This document shows, piece by piece, positions 9,339-19,467 of a stretch of 64,000 nt of DNA. Where the stretch lies: NCBI GenBank assembly GCA_964581385.1, contig CAZOOK010000020.1, positions 48,013-112,012 of the forward strand, read 5' to 3'. The position numbers and the translations under genes are program-made. How positions within the stretch are numbered: position 1 is the first letter of the stretch; each line of letters begins with the position of its first letter. Source of the stretch: CAZOOK01 sp964581385 (GTDB taxonomy: Bacteria; Pseudomonadota; Gammaproteobacteria; Nevskiales; Nevskiaceae). A model generated the notes under the pieces. It made no database searches. It was not told the DNA's origin and saw only the letters and a program-made list of their open reading frames with translations.

Positions 9339-10739
9339 TCAGTCGTGACGTGTATCGGCTGCGTTGAAACTGACCGCGCGGACCGGCTCAACTCCACCGC
9401 TACCGGCGAGTCCAACCGGAACCGGTTTCGCACGCGCTGGCGATGCCGATGCGACCTGCTGCTGCGGACGATAGTTGGAGAAATAGCCGCGAATGCCATC
9501 CAACAGCGAAGCGGCCAGCCGATCCTGGTATTCGGCACTGCCGAGCAGTGCTTCCTCGCGGGCATTGCTGATATAGGCGGTTTCCACCAGCACCGATGGG
9601 ATATCCGGCGACTTCAGCACCATGAAACCAGCCTGCTGCACTTGCGGCTTCTGCAGCGCATTGATGCGGCCCAGCGAATCGAGCATGCGGCCGCCGAGAT
9701 CGAAGCTGGCTTCCATGGTCGCGGTCTGTGAAATGTCGATCAGCACGGCAGCGACGCGATCATCCTTGTCGTGCAAATCGACACCGCCGACCAAGTCGGC
9801 CGCGTTTTCGTGGCTGGCTAGCCAGCGCGCCTGCTCGCTGGAAGCGCCATGCTCGGACAGGACATATACCGCCGTACCGCGCATGGCGTGATCGTTATTG
9901 GCGTTGCAGTGGATGGAAACCAGCAGGTCTGCCTCCGCCGTGCGTGCCTTGACCGTGCGCGTGCGCAATCCAACGTAGTAATCCCCGTCCCGAGTCAGCA
10001 CCGCTTTCATGCCCGGCTGCGCGTTCACCAAGCGTGCGAGCTTGCGCGCGATCGCCAGCGTTACATCCTTCTCTTCGAGGCCGTTGGGACCGTGGGCGCC
10101 AGGATCGTCACCACCATGGCCGGGATCGATGGCGATAACGATCGGCTTTTCGTGCGACGAAGATACCGGGATCGCCGCCGGTGCAACTGAAGCAGCCGCC
10201 ACTGCGGATGCGCGCGGGGACGGTGCGGCAGCAGGCGCTGGTGCGGCAGGAACTAATGGGGACGGCGAAGAAGGCACAGACGACGGTGCCGTGACGCCCG
10301 CCGGTGCGGAGTTCGCGGGTGCCGACAGCGAATCGCCGGCCGCTCCCGAAGAAGAGTCAGCGCCGCGCGGGTAAAGATCCACGATCAGCCGATATCCATA
10401 GCCGCCACCCGCCGCCATCTCAAAGCTTTTGGGCGCAACCGGTGATGCAACTTCGAGCACCAGGCGCACACCCTTGTCGTGCGGACCGGTGCGAACACCA
10501 CGCACCACGCCCCTGGGTGAAAACCCATGCGCGAATTTGCCGCCACGCTGGGCCTGCGGCAGATCGATTACTACACGATCAGGGTTATCGAGCGTGAAGA
10601 TGTTGTAACTGCTGCGAGTGCCCAGATCGAGCACAACACGCGTGCTGTCCGGGCCATCCCAGAGGCGCATATCGCGCAGCACAGCGGCGTCCGATGTCGC
10701 GGAACTCAGCGCGATCAAGCTCGCCAGCAATATGCGCAT
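9339..10739 (-). CDS. N-acetylmuramoyl-L-alanine amidase, AmiB/AmiC type
   Basis: Periplasmic zinc amidase that cleaves septal peptidoglycan during daughter-cell separation. A signal peptide (MRILLASLIALSSATSDA) is followed by an AMIN domain (about residues 20-130), a Pro/Ala/Ser-rich linker, and the Amidase_3 domain with the metal ligands in IDPGHGGDDPGA, the EKDVTLAIA glutamate, the SIHCNA histidine and the VLVETAYISN segment. No LysM domain is present; a short low-complexity tail follows the catalytic domain. The frame is open 20 codons upstream, but the ATG at 10739 starts the signal peptide. tsaE, often located just upstream, is absent here. Confidence 0.92.
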   Translation of the reverse strand: MRILLASLIALSSATSDAAVLRDMRLWDGPDSTRVVLDLGTRSSYNIFTLDNPDRVVIDLPQAQRGGKFAHGFSPRGVVRGVRTGPHDKGVRLVLEVASPVAPKSFEMAAGGGYGYRLIVDLYPRGADSSSGAAGDSLSAPANSAPAGVTAPSSVPSSPSPLVPAAPAPAAAPSPRASAVAAASVAPAAIPVSSSHEKPIVIAIDPGHGGDDPGAHGPNGLEEKDVTLAIARKLARLVNAQPGMKAVLTRDGDYYVGLRTRTVKARTAEADLLVSIHCNANNDHAMRGTAVYVLSEHGASSEQARWLASHENAADLVGGVDLHDKDDRVAAVLIDISQTATMEASFDLGGRMLDSLGRINALQKPQVQQAGFMVLKSPDIPSVLVETAYISNAREEALLGSAEYQDRLAASLLDGIRGYFSNYRPQQQVASASPARAKPVPVGLAGSGGVEPVRAVSFNAADTRHD

Positions 10740-10875
10740 GCCCTCCCTCCGGCGGATGCCGACCATCTCCAAGATACGGCCTAAATCCATACCTTGCAAG
10801 TTTCCCTATGATAATCAGCTGCTCACGAAAACTATTTAAAGTCCGATCGAAAGGATCCAACCCGCCGATTGAAGG

Positions 10876-13113
10876 TCAGCCGCCGCCCGAGCTGCCGGCC
10901 GCCATAAAATGAGAATCGTCATCCGATTCCTCGGCGATTTCGCCATCGAAATCGTCGTCGTGCATGGCTCCGGCGCTCCTTGCTGTGAGCTTGAATCGTG
11001 CGACGACGGTACGCAGTTTGTCCGCGCGCTCAGCAAGCGACGCGCTGGAGGCGGCCACTTCCTCGACGAGCGCAGAGTTCTGTTGATTGATCGATTCCAG
11101 ATCGCTGATTGCCTGACTGATCTGCTTCAGGCCACTTGATTGCTCATGTGCCGAATTCGCGGCTTCCTTGGCAAGTCTGGCGATGTTTCCGCTCGACGAC
11201 GTGATGGCTTCCAACTGCCGGGCGGATTCGCTGACCAGACGGTTGCCTTCGCTGACGCGATCGCCAGTCGAGGAAATCAGGCCGCGAATCTGCTTGGCAG
11301 ACTCGGTTGTGCGGCGCGCCAGACTGCGTACTTCGTTGGCGACCACCGCGAATCCGCGTCCATGATCGCCGGCGCGCGCGGCCTCGACCGCGGCGTTCAG
11401 AGACAACAAGTTGGTCTGGAATGCAATGGAATCGATGATGCCGATGATGTCGGCGATGCGCCGGCTGGCGTCGGTGATCGCGCCCATCGATGAGCCGGCC
11501 TGCCGCACGACTTCGGCGCCGCTGCACGCTACATCCGCGGCCTGCAGGGTGATTTCGCTGGTCTCGCGGCTGTTGTTGGCCGCCGACTCCGCACTGGCGA
11601 GCAGCTTCTCGATGCTGGCGGCGCTTTCCTCAAGACCGGAGGCTTGCCGTTCCGTGCGCGTTGAAAGATCGCTGTTGCCGTGCGCAATGTCATCGACGCC
11701 CATCCCCACTTCTTCGGCGGTCAGCGAGACCTCGCGCAACACGTTCGCGAGGCTGTCCAGCGAGGAATTCAGCGCATCGGTCACGGCGCGCAAAGATCCT
11801 TCGAACTCGCCGCTCGCGCGGCGGGTGAGATCGCCTTCGGCGAGCGCGTGCGTTGTTGCGCTGATCTCCGCGAACGCGCGATCGAGCGCGTCGAGCGAGT
11901 TGTTCACCGCGCGCTTCAAAGTGTCGAGATCACCAGGCACATCGATACTGATGCGACGGCTGAAATCGCCTTCGGCGGCGGCGCCCAGGCTCAATTTCAG
12001 TGCACCCAGAGCGCCTTGCAATAGTGTCATTGCGCGATCGACTTTGTGGCGTGATTCGCCTTCGACATCGGCGCTCATACGTGCCGAGAAATCGCCGCGT
12101 GACAGCGCGTCCATGACCGCGTCGAGAGCGTCCATGGTCCGCTGCACACTGTCAGCACTGCTATTGACGCCGGTCTTGAGCTTGGCCAGATCGCCAGGCA
12201 AGTTCGCCGTCATGCGCACCGAAAAGTCGCCACGGGCGACAGCGCCGAGCACCGTGTTGGTTTCAGCGATCGCGGCATTCAGATCCTCGAGCAGCGAATT
12301 GAACGCGGTACACATGTCTGCAATTTCATCGCGGCCGTCCGTAACCACCTTGACCGCGAAGTTACCTCTCGCGACCTCCGCGATCGCCGCCTTCAGCTGT
12401 TCGATCGGCATGCGGATCGCACGCCCGACTACCATCGCCGCACCGGCCAGCAGCAGGGACAGCGTAAGAACAATGACAAGTCCAACTTGCGTCGCGGTCG
12501 TCGAGCGCTTTGAGGCCACGCCGAGGCTTTCGGTGAACTGGACCTGGCTGTCCTCGTCAAGCTTGCGCAGCGCTGAGCGCGTCTGCTCGTAGACTTTCTG
12601 CCGTTCCGCACCGATCTTTTGCAGAGCCATCAGATCCGAACCGCCGGTATTGGAAATAACCGCCTTGACCGCGTCCGAGCTGACGGCAACGTAGTGATCC
12701 CACAGGCCCAGCAGTTCCTTGACGCGGCCGGCGTAAGCTGGATCCTTGTCCGAGATCGACTGGAGCGACTTGCGAACCTCACCCGCCTGCTTGTGCGCGT
12801 CATCGAGTTCAAACTCGTCCTTGTCGCCGAGCGCCTGCAGAAATGTGGTCTGCACTTCCACCAGTCCGACATTTACGCTGCCGACAAGCGTCAGAACCGG
12901 CAGCGTGCGCGCCGAGAAATCGTTCAGCACGTTGGAGGTGTTGCGCGACACTGCGACGGTAAACAAGCAATAAGCAAAAAAAGCAACCAGCGCGACCGCC
13001 GGAACAATGATGATTTTGGTGCGGATGGAGACAAAGCCAAGCGAACGCGACAGCTTATCCAGCCATCGTACGGGCGCGTTCAGGGACTGTGCGCTTATAT
13101 TGGAAACGCTCAT
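10876..13113 (-). CDS. methyl-accepting chemotaxis protein with poly-HAMP array
   Basis: Membrane chemoreceptor of 745 residues. An N-terminal membrane segment near residues 33-53 and a second one near 208-228 flank a four-helix-type sensing region. Next come about five consecutive HAMP-like units marked by the repeated motif (A/S)xGDF or RGNF at regular spacing, then the MCP signalling hairpin with the conserved tip IIDSIAFQTNLLSLNAAVEAA. No C-terminal pentapeptide for CheR/CheB tethering is seen; the tail is acidic and ends in serine/glycine. No other chemotaxis genes are in the window, so it must signal to a distant Che or Pil-Chp cluster. Confidence 0.93.
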   Translation of the reverse strand: MSVSNISAQSLNAPVRWLDKLSRSLGFVSIRTKIIIVPAVALVAFFAYCLFTVAVSRNTSNVLNDFSARTLPVLTLVGSVNVGLVEVQTTFLQALGDKDEFELDDAHKQAGEVRKSLQSISDKDPAYAGRVKELLGLWDHYVAVSSDAVKAVISNTGGSDLMALQKIGAERQKVYEQTRSALRKLDEDSQVQFTESLGVASKRSTTATQVGLVIVLTLSLLLAGAAMVVGRAIRMPIEQLKAAIAEVARGNFAVKVVTDGRDEIADMCTAFNSLLEDLNAAIAETNTVLGAVARGDFSVRMTANLPGDLAKLKTGVNSSADSVQRTMDALDAVMDALSRGDFSARMSADVEGESRHKVDRAMTLLQGALGALKLSLGAAAEGDFSRRISIDVPGDLDTLKRAVNNSLDALDRAFAEISATTHALAEGDLTRRASGEFEGSLRAVTDALNSSLDSLANVLREVSLTAEEVGMGVDDIAHGNSDLSTRTERQASGLEESAASIEKLLASAESAANNSRETSEITLQAADVACSGAEVVRQAGSSMGAITDASRRIADIIGIIDSIAFQTNLLSLNAAVEAARAGDHGRGFAVVANEVRSLARRTTESAKQIRGLISSTGDRVSEGNRLVSESARQLEAITSSSGNIARLAKEAANSAHEQSSGLKQISQAISDLESINQQNSALVEEVAASSASLAERADKLRTVVARFKLTARSAGAMHDDDFDGEIAEESDDDSHFMAAGSSGGG

Positions 13114-13283
13114 TGGCGGTGTGCGCCCTCCAGGCGACTACGTGCAGTTGCGTCCCACGCAATATCCGCACGCATTAAATAGCTTGTGGGGTTTATCGGC
13201 CGTGGCCTATACAGCTTTAACGGCGGCGTTAGCGGAGGTTTGCTGGCGCGAAAACAGGCGCCCACATCACCCAATGACAGGCC

Positions 13284-13781
13284 CTAGCGCAATGACTGGC
13301 GAGCCCGGCGCGGACGTTCAGCCACGCTGAATCCATGGCCATGATCCAGCAGATACTCCAGCCAGCGGGTCAACATGTGGTTGCGCGCCCACTGGTCGTG
13401 CAGAAAACGGCCGGCTTCGGGGTCGTTGTCGTCGGCCGCCAGCCATGGCGCACGCCGTCCGCAGCGCAGTGCTTCGGCGACACGCGCGTCGCGGTAAACC
13501 CTCACCCATAGGTCCGGCGCGAGCCGCTTGCCGCCGTCGCTATCGTCAAACTCGTAGGTCAGGCGCACTTCCGAGGTGTACGGTGCACGTTCGACGACCG
13601 TGAGATGCAACGGCAGATCGGATGCGCTGCGCGACACCGCGCGATCGAACGGAAAATCGAGTTCGGGCACCAACCGTTCCAGCAAGCGGTAGTTGCGCTC
13701 GTAGAGCTCGATCAAATGCGCAAGCCGCCGCGGCTGGCCGCAGCAGGGACAACGGTCGGCGTAGGCGATACCGATGAACAT
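13284..13781 (-). CDS. DUF1249 family protein (YqiB-like)
   Basis: A cytoplasmic protein of about 165 residues resembling the DUF1249/YqiB family. The N-terminus holds a CPCC cysteine cluster (RCPCCGQPRRLAHLIELYE) that could bind metal, followed by the family's ERNYRLLERLVP segment and a conserved VRVYRDARVAEA strand. The ATG at 13781 was chosen because the upstream extension lacks family similarity. It is divergent from the phosphoglucomutase gene, 61 bp away. The biological role is unknown. Confidence 0.8.
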   Translation of the reverse strand: MFIGIAYADRCPCCGQPRRLAHLIELYERNYRLLERLVPELDFPFDRAVSRSASDLPLHLTVVERAPYTSEVRLTYEFDDSDGGKRLAPDLWVRVYRDARVAEALRCGRRAPWLAADDNDPEAGRFLHDQWARNHMLTRWLEYLLDHGHGFSVAERPRRARQSLR

Positions 13782-13842
13782 GCGCGAACTATAAGATAGC
13801 AGTCGTGATCCGCGCCATTTGCGCGAATAATGAAGGCCAGAA

Positions 13843-15474
13843 ATGCCGATTCGCGAAATCTCGACCAAGCCGTACAGCGACCAGAAATCGGGCACTGCCG
13901 GTCTGCGTAAAAAAGTCGCGGTGTTCCAGCAACCGCACTATCTCGAAAATTTCCTGCAGTCGATCTTCGACGTGGAACCGGGATTGCGCGGCAACACACT
14001 TATCATCGGCGGCGACGGTCGTTTCTACAACCGCGAGGCGATTTATATTGCGGTGGCGATGGCGGTCGCCAACGGCGTCGCCCGCGTGGTGGTTGGACAA
14101 GGAGGCATGCTTTCCACACCGGCCGCGTCGAATCTGATCCGCGCGCGCAACGCCGCCGGCGGCTTGCTGTTCACCGCCAGCCATAATCCAGCCGGGCCGG
14201 ACGGCGATTTCGGCATCAAATTCAACATCGCCGGCGGCGGTCAGGCCAACGAGGCGCTGACCGACCGCATCCACGAGCACAGCAGACAGATCAGCCGCTA
14301 CCGCATCGCCGACAACGGCGGGCTCGACATCGACCGGCGCGGCACGCAAAAGCTCGATGCCACGGAAGTCGAAATCGTCGATTGTGTGGATGACTACGCC
14401 GCTTTGATGCAGAAGCTGTTCGATTTCGACTGCATCCGCGATTGGCTGAAGAAAAACCATTCGGTGCGCTTCGACGCGATGCATGCCGTCACCGGCCCCT
14501 ACGCGCAACGCATCCTGGTTGATCAACTCGGCGCGCCAATAGCATCTGTACAGAATGCCTGCCCGCTGGAGGATTTCGGCGGCGGCCATCCCGACCCGAA
14601 CCTGATTTACGCGAAACACCTGCTCGATCTGGCCATGAGCGACGGCGCTCCGGATCTGATCGGTGCCAGCGATGGCGATGGTGATCGCAACATGATCCTT
14701 GGCCGCGGCATCTTCATTTCTCCCGGCGATTCGCTGGCGATGCTCGCCGCCCACCTGCACCGCCTGCCGGGCTACAAAAGCGGGTTGGTAGGCGTCGCGC
14801 GATCGATGCCGACCTGCCGCGCCGTGGACCGTGTCGCCCAGGCACTGGGCATCCCTTGCTTTGAAACGCCGACCGGCTGGAAATTCTTCTGCAATCTGCT
14901 CGACGCCAATCGCGTGACGTTGTGCGGCGAGGAAAGCTTCGGCACCAGTTCCAACCACACCCGCGAAAAGGACGGCCTCTGGGCGGTACTGGCTTGGATT
15001 AATGTTCTTGCGGCCAGCGGGCTATCGATGCGCGATCTGGCGCAGCAACATTGGCAGAAATTCGGCCGCCACTATTTCGTCCGCCACGACTACGAAGAGC
15101 TACCGGCCGCTGCCGCCAATTCGGTCATGCAGGGGCTGTCGGCGCGCATGACCTCCATGGTCGGAAACCGGTTTGGCGACTGGACGGTGACGCTCGCCGA
15201 TGAGTTTGCCTATACCGATCCGATCGACGGCAGCCGCACGGCCGGCCAAGGTCTGCGCATCGTGTTCGGTGATGCCGCGCGCATCGTCGTGCGGCTGTCC
15301 GGCACCGGAACCAGCGGCGCAACACTGCGGCTCTACCTCGAACGCTATGAAAATGCGCCGGCAGAGCTGGCCCGCAATCCTGGGGAAATGCTGGCCCCGC
15401 TGGCGGGCATCATTGCCGAGATCGGCCGCATCGCCGAATTGACGGGGCGAAAAGAGCCCGATGTAGTCACTTAA
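13843..15474 (+). CDS. pgm: phosphoglucomutase, alpha-D-glucose type
   Basis: Interconverts glucose-1-phosphate and glucose-6-phosphate, linking glycogen and sugar-nucleotide metabolism to glycolysis. The catalytic phosphoserine loop is TASHNPAGPDGDFGIKFN, the metal loop is DGDGDRN, the sugar-binding loop is GEESFGTSSNH, and the N-terminal GTAGLRKKV segment matches the eukaryote-like PGM class also found in many bacteria. The length of 543 residues is typical. It stands alone, divergent from the DUF1249 gene. Confidence 0.95.
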   Translation: MPIREISTKPYSDQKSGTAGLRKKVAVFQQPHYLENFLQSIFDVEPGLRGNTLIIGGDGRFYNREAIYIAVAMAVANGVARVVVGQGGMLSTPAASNLIRARNAAGGLLFTASHNPAGPDGDFGIKFNIAGGGQANEALTDRIHEHSRQISRYRIADNGGLDIDRRGTQKLDATEVEIVDCVDDYAALMQKLFDFDCIRDWLKKNHSVRFDAMHAVTGPYAQRILVDQLGAPIASVQNACPLEDFGGGHPDPNLIYAKHLLDLAMSDGAPDLIGASDGDGDRNMILGRGIFISPGDSLAMLAAHLHRLPGYKSGLVGVARSMPTCRAVDRVAQALGIPCFETPTGWKFFCNLLDANRVTLCGEESFGTSSNHTREKDGLWAVLAWINVLAASGLSMRDLAQQHWQKFGRHYFVRHDYEELPAAAANSVMQGLSARMTSMVGNRFGDWTVTLADEFAYTDPIDGSRTAGQGLRIVFGDAARIVVRLSGTGTSGATLRLYLERYENAPAELARNPGEMLAPLAGIIAEIGRIAELTGRKEPDVVT

Positions 15475-15520
15475 TCCTATTGGGCGTTAACGGGCCGGAT
15501 TTACTGACATAATTTGGCCC

Positions 15521-16072
15521 ATGTCCGAAACCGAGGATTTGAATCCGGGGGCGGTATCGGAAGAAGCATGTCTCCGCCTGCTCACAGATGAGCTTTACGC
15601 CAGTCTCAGAAACGTGGCGAGGATGCAGCGTGGCCGTCTGCCCGGCAACCATACACTGCAGACCACCGCGCTCGTCAGTGAGGCCTACCTCAAACTCTCC
15701 CGCCAGTCCGCCTGGAAATCGCGGCAGCACTTTCTGAATACTGCGGCGGTGGCGATGCGACAGGTGCTGGTGGACTACGCCCGCACGCAGCTCGCGGTGA
15801 AACGAGGCAGCAACGCGGAACATGTGCCACTCGATCAAATCGAGATGCTGTTGGGGGAAAGCCCCGCGCAGGTCATCAACATCGATATCGCATTGACGAA
15901 ACTCCAGCGTGTCGATGCCCGGCTCGCCAAAATCGTCGAATACCGCTTCTTCGCCGGCTATAGCGACGAAGAAACCGCCCAGCTGATCGGCATCAGCCCG
16001 CGCACTGTTCAGCGCAACTGGCTGAAAGCGCGCGCCTGGCTTTATCAGGAGCTGGACTCCACACCGGAGTAG
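15521..16072 (+). CDS. ECF-type RNA polymerase sigma factor
   Basis: A 183-residue alternative sigma factor of the subgroup with the LYASLRNVARMQRGRLPGN region 2 start and LVSEAYLKLS. Region 4 is the C-terminal helix-turn-helix segment VEYRFFAGYSDEETAQLIGISPRTVQR (seen at about residues 140-167). This subgroup is usually encoded next to a membrane serine/threonine kinase; here the next gene is convergent ppsR, and no kinase or anti-sigma factor is nearby. Its target promoters are unknown. Confidence 0.88.
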   Translation: MSETEDLNPGAVSEEACLRLLTDELYASLRNVARMQRGRLPGNHTLQTTALVSEAYLKLSRQSAWKSRQHFLNTAAVAMRQVLVDYARTQLAVKRGSNAEHVPLDQIEMLLGESPAQVINIDIALTKLQRVDARLAKIVEYRFFAGYSDEETAQLIGISPRTVQRNWLKARAWLYQELDSTPE

Positions 16073-16090
16073 GGGCCCTGTCGTCCAGTC

Positions 16091-16906
16091 TCAGCCTTTC
16101 AGGCTCTTCTCCTGGATCACCATGGCGGCGATTTCTTCGATCGACATGTTGGCCGAATTGAGGAACGGGATATTCAAACGCCGATAAAGTTGTTCGGCCT
16201 GACGCAGCTCGTAAGCGCACTGCGCGAGCGATGCGTATTTCGAGCCGGGCCGGCGCTCGCCACGCACCTGCGCCAGCCGCTCGGGATCGGAAGTAAGCCC
16301 GAACAGCTTGCCCTCAAGCCCGCGCAGCGCCTTCGGCAGCCGCAATTCCTCGAGATCATCCTCGGTCAGCGGAAAATTGGTCGCGAACACCGCCTGTTGC
16401 AGGGCAAGGTACAGCGATGTCGGCGTTTTGCCGCAGCGGGACGGCGCGATCAGGATCACTTCCGCGCGTTCCAGATCGCGCGCGCTTTGGCCATCGTCAT
16501 GTTCCATCGCGAAGTTCATCGCGTCGATGCGCGCGTTGTAGCGGCTGGTGTCGGCGAGGCCGTGCGCAAGCCCGCGCGCATGCGTGGACTTGCAGGCCAG
16601 CTCGGTCTCGATCGGCGCGATAAACACATCGAAGAGGTCGAGAAACAGCGCCTGGGCACCGCGTAACACCTCACGGACTTCATCGGCAACCGTGGTGCTG
16701 AACACAATGGGCCGCTGATTCGTCGTCGCCGCGATGTGGTTGATATACTCCAGCGTGATCTGCGCCTTCTCGGCCGTAGTCACAAACGGCAGGGTCAGCG
16801 TTCTGAACGGAACACCTTCAAACTGTGTCAATAGTGTGTTGCCGAGGGTTTCGGCGGTGATGCCGGTGCCGTCGGAGACGAAAAACACATGGCGTGGTGC
16901 CGTCAT
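16091..16906 (-). CDS. ppsR: PEP synthase regulatory protein (bifunctional kinase/pyrophosphorylase)
   Basis: Inactivates PpsA by ADP-dependent phosphorylation and reactivates it by Pi-dependent dephosphorylation. It has the family's N-terminus (HVFFVSDGTGITAETLGN) and a P-loop-like SRCGKTPTSLYLA near residue 152, in 271 residues. It is divergent from ppsA with about 130 bp between them, the standard arrangement, so the shared region probably holds both promoters. Confidence 0.95.
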   Translation of the reverse strand: MTAPRHVFFVSDGTGITAETLGNTLLTQFEGVPFRTLTLPFVTTAEKAQITLEYINHIAATTNQRPIVFSTTVADEVREVLRGAQALFLDLFDVFIAPIETELACKSTHARGLAHGLADTSRYNARIDAMNFAMEHDDGQSARDLERAEVILIAPSRCGKTPTSLYLALQQAVFATNFPLTEDDLEELRLPKALRGLEGKLFGLTSDPERLAQVRGERRPGSKYASLAQCAYELRQAEQLYRRLNIPFLNSANMSIEEIAAMVIQEKSLKG

Positions 16907-17038
16907 AAATTTGCGGTGGCCGTGGAATCAAGCTTCAGATCGGGCTTCTCGGGCTTCATAGTGACGGATAGTGGCGGATTGTGGCCGGCATGTATCGTGC
17001 CGGTGAACTTTAATCGATGACAGCGAAAGTTTAATTCC

Positions 17039-19411
17039 ATGAGTAAAAATGTTTTCTGGTTCGCAGAGCTGGGCATTCACGACGTGGAGACCGTGGGCGG
17101 CAAAAACGCCTCGCTCGGCGAGATGATCCGCAACCTGACCGGGCTTGGTGTGACGGTCCCGAACGGCTTCGCCACCACCGCCGCAGCCTATCGCGAATTC
17201 CTCGCCTACGAGGGCCTCGCCGATCGCATCAACGCCCAGCTCACCAAGCTGGATGTCGACGATGTCGTCGCATTGGCGAAAACCGGCAAGGCGATCCGCG
17301 AAGCAGTGGTCAAGGCACCCTTCCCCACCGCCCTTGAAAAAGAGATTCGCGAAGCTTACGCCAAGCTCGTCAAAGAATCGGGCAACGATCCCGATACCGC
17401 GGTCGCCGTGCGCTCGTCGGCGACCGCCGAGGATCTGCCGGACGCATCGTTCGCCGGTCAGCAGGAAACCTTTCTCAACGTGCGCGGCATCGAGCAGGTG
17501 CTGCACCAGATGAAGGAAGTGTTTGCCAGCCTGTTCAATGACCGCGCCATCGCCTATCGCGTGCACAAGCACTTCGATCACGCCAAAGTTGCGCTGTCGG
17601 CGGGCGTGCAGCGCATGGTCCGTTCCGATAAGGCCAGCAGCGGCGTCATGTTCACCATCGACACCGAATCCGGTTTCAGCGATGCGGTGTTCATCACCTC
17701 CAGCTACGGACTCGGCGAAGCCGTTGTACAAGGTGCGGTCAATCCGGACGAGTTTTACGTCTATAAGCCGGCGCTGAAAGCCGGCAGACCCGCAATTCTC
17801 AAGCGCTCTATCGGCGAAAAGGCGAAGAAACTCATTTACGCCACCGGCGGCGACAAGCTCATCGACTGGGCGCCGGTCGCCGAGGCGGATCGCCGCAAGT
17901 TCTCGCTGACCGACGCCGACATCACCGAGCTGGCCAAGCAGGCGCTGACCATCGAAAGCTACTATGGCCGTCCCATGGATATCGAATGGGGCAAAGATGG
18001 CAACGACGGCAAGTTGTACATTCTGCAGGCGCGGCCGGAGACGGTGAAGTCGCGCGAGGGCGCACAGATCCTGCGCCGCTACAAACTCAAGAAACGAGGC
18101 GACGTGCTCGTCGAAGGCCGTGCGATCGGCCAGAAGATCGGCTCCGGCCGCGTACGCAACCTGCGTTCGATCTCCGAAATGGAACGCGTGCAGCCCGGTG
18201 ATGTGCTGGTTTCCGACATGACCGATCCGGATTGGGAGCCGGTCATGAAGCGCGCGTCGGCGATCGTCACCAATCGCGGCGGCCGCACCTGCCATGCGGC
18301 AATCATCGCACGCGAGCTGGGCATCCCGGCCGTCGTCGGCACTGGCAATGCGACCGAAAAACTGGTGGACGGCGCCGACGTGACGGTGTCCTGCGCAGAA
18401 GGCGATGCCGGCTTTGTATACGCTGGCAAGGTCGATTTCGCGGTCGATGAAATCGCGCTCGATAAAATGCCGGAAGTGCCGGTCAACATCATGATGAATG
18501 TCGGCACGCCCGAGCAGGCGTTCGACTTCGCGAGCTTGCCGCATCGCGGCGTCGGTCTCGCCCGCCTCGAATTCATCATCAACCGCCAGATCGGGATTCA
18601 TCCGCTGGCGCTGCTCGAACTTGACAAACAGGCCCCGGATGTACGCCGCACGATCGATTCGATGATTGCCGCCTATCCGAGTCCGACGGATTACTTCTGG
18701 ATGCGTCTCGCCGAAGGCATCGCGACCATCGCCGCCGCGTTCGCGCCGGAGCCGGTGATTGTGCGCATGTCGGACTTCAAATCGAACGAGTACGCGAATC
18801 TCGTCGGCGGCAAGCGCTACGAACCGCACGAAGAAAATCCGATGATCGGCTTCCGCGGCGCCTCGCGTTATATTTCCGAATCGTTCCGCCCCTGCTTCGA
18901 CCTCGAGTGCAAGGCACTGAAATATGTGCGCGAGGAAATGGGTCTGACCAACGTCAAGATCATGATCCCGTTCGTGCGCACGCTGGGCGAAGGACGGAAG
19001 GTCATCGAAATCCTCAAGCAGAACGGCCTCGAACGCGGCAAGAAAGATCTGCAGATCGTGATGATGTGTGAGCTGCCGAGCAATGCCCTGCTCGCCGACG
19101 AATTCCTCGAAATCTTCGACGGCTTCTCGATCGGCTCCAACGATATGACGCAACTCACGCTCGGGCTCGATCGCGACTCCGGCCTCGTGGCCGGCGATTT
19201 TGATGAACGCGATCCGGCAGTCAAGAAATTGCTGGCGATGGCCATCGCGGCCTGCCGCAAGAAAGGCAAATACATCGGCATCTGCGGACAAGGTCCCAGC
19301 GACTACCCCGACCTCGCACGCTGGCTGCTCGACCAGGGTATCGAGAGCATGAGCCTGAATCCAGATACGGTCGTCGAAACCTGGCTTTATCTGGCGAACA
19401 ACAAGAAGTAA
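17039..19411 (+). CDS. ppsA: phosphoenolpyruvate synthase
   Basis: Converts pyruvate and ATP to phosphoenolpyruvate, AMP and phosphate for gluconeogenesis. The domains are an N-terminal ATP-grasp part (VRSSATAEDLPDASFAGQQ), the phosphohistidine swivel domain with GGRTCHAAIIARELGIPAVVG-type sequence (catalytic His in TCHAA), and the C-terminal PEP-binding barrel ending with the MCELPSNALLADEF and FSIGSNDMTQL segments. The length of 790 residues is standard. The target threonine region for PpsR lies next to the catalytic histidine. Confidence 0.97.
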   Translation: MSKNVFWFAELGIHDVETVGGKNASLGEMIRNLTGLGVTVPNGFATTAAAYREFLAYEGLADRINAQLTKLDVDDVVALAKTGKAIREAVVKAPFPTALEKEIREAYAKLVKESGNDPDTAVAVRSSATAEDLPDASFAGQQETFLNVRGIEQVLHQMKEVFASLFNDRAIAYRVHKHFDHAKVALSAGVQRMVRSDKASSGVMFTIDTESGFSDAVFITSSYGLGEAVVQGAVNPDEFYVYKPALKAGRPAILKRSIGEKAKKLIYATGGDKLIDWAPVAEADRRKFSLTDADITELAKQALTIESYYGRPMDIEWGKDGNDGKLYILQARPETVKSREGAQILRRYKLKKRGDVLVEGRAIGQKIGSGRVRNLRSISEMERVQPGDVLVSDMTDPDWEPVMKRASAIVTNRGGRTCHAAIIARELGIPAVVGTGNATEKLVDGADVTVSCAEGDAGFVYAGKVDFAVDEIALDKMPEVPVNIMMNVGTPEQAFDFASLPHRGVGLARLEFIINRQIGIHPLALLELDKQAPDVRRTIDSMIAAYPSPTDYFWMRLAEGIATIAAAFAPEPVIVRMSDFKSNEYANLVGGKRYEPHEENPMIGFRGASRYISESFRPCFDLECKALKYVREEMGLTNVKIMIPFVRTLGEGRKVIEILKQNGLERGKKDLQIVMMCELPSNALLADEFLEIFDGFSIGSNDMTQLTLGLDRDSGLVAGDFDERDPAVKKLLAMAIAACRKKGKYIGICGQGPSDYPDLARWLLDQGIESMSLNPDTVVETWLYLANNKK

Positions 19412-19467
19412 GACTGCTGAACGGCTTACGCAGGACTACGCGCCGCTTCATCGCGGCGCTATGCCTG

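Noticed and set aside
16928..19291. 787-codon open frame on the minus strand across ppsA
   Set aside because: It is antisense to ppsA, whose protein has all family motifs; long antisense frames are common in GC-rich genes.
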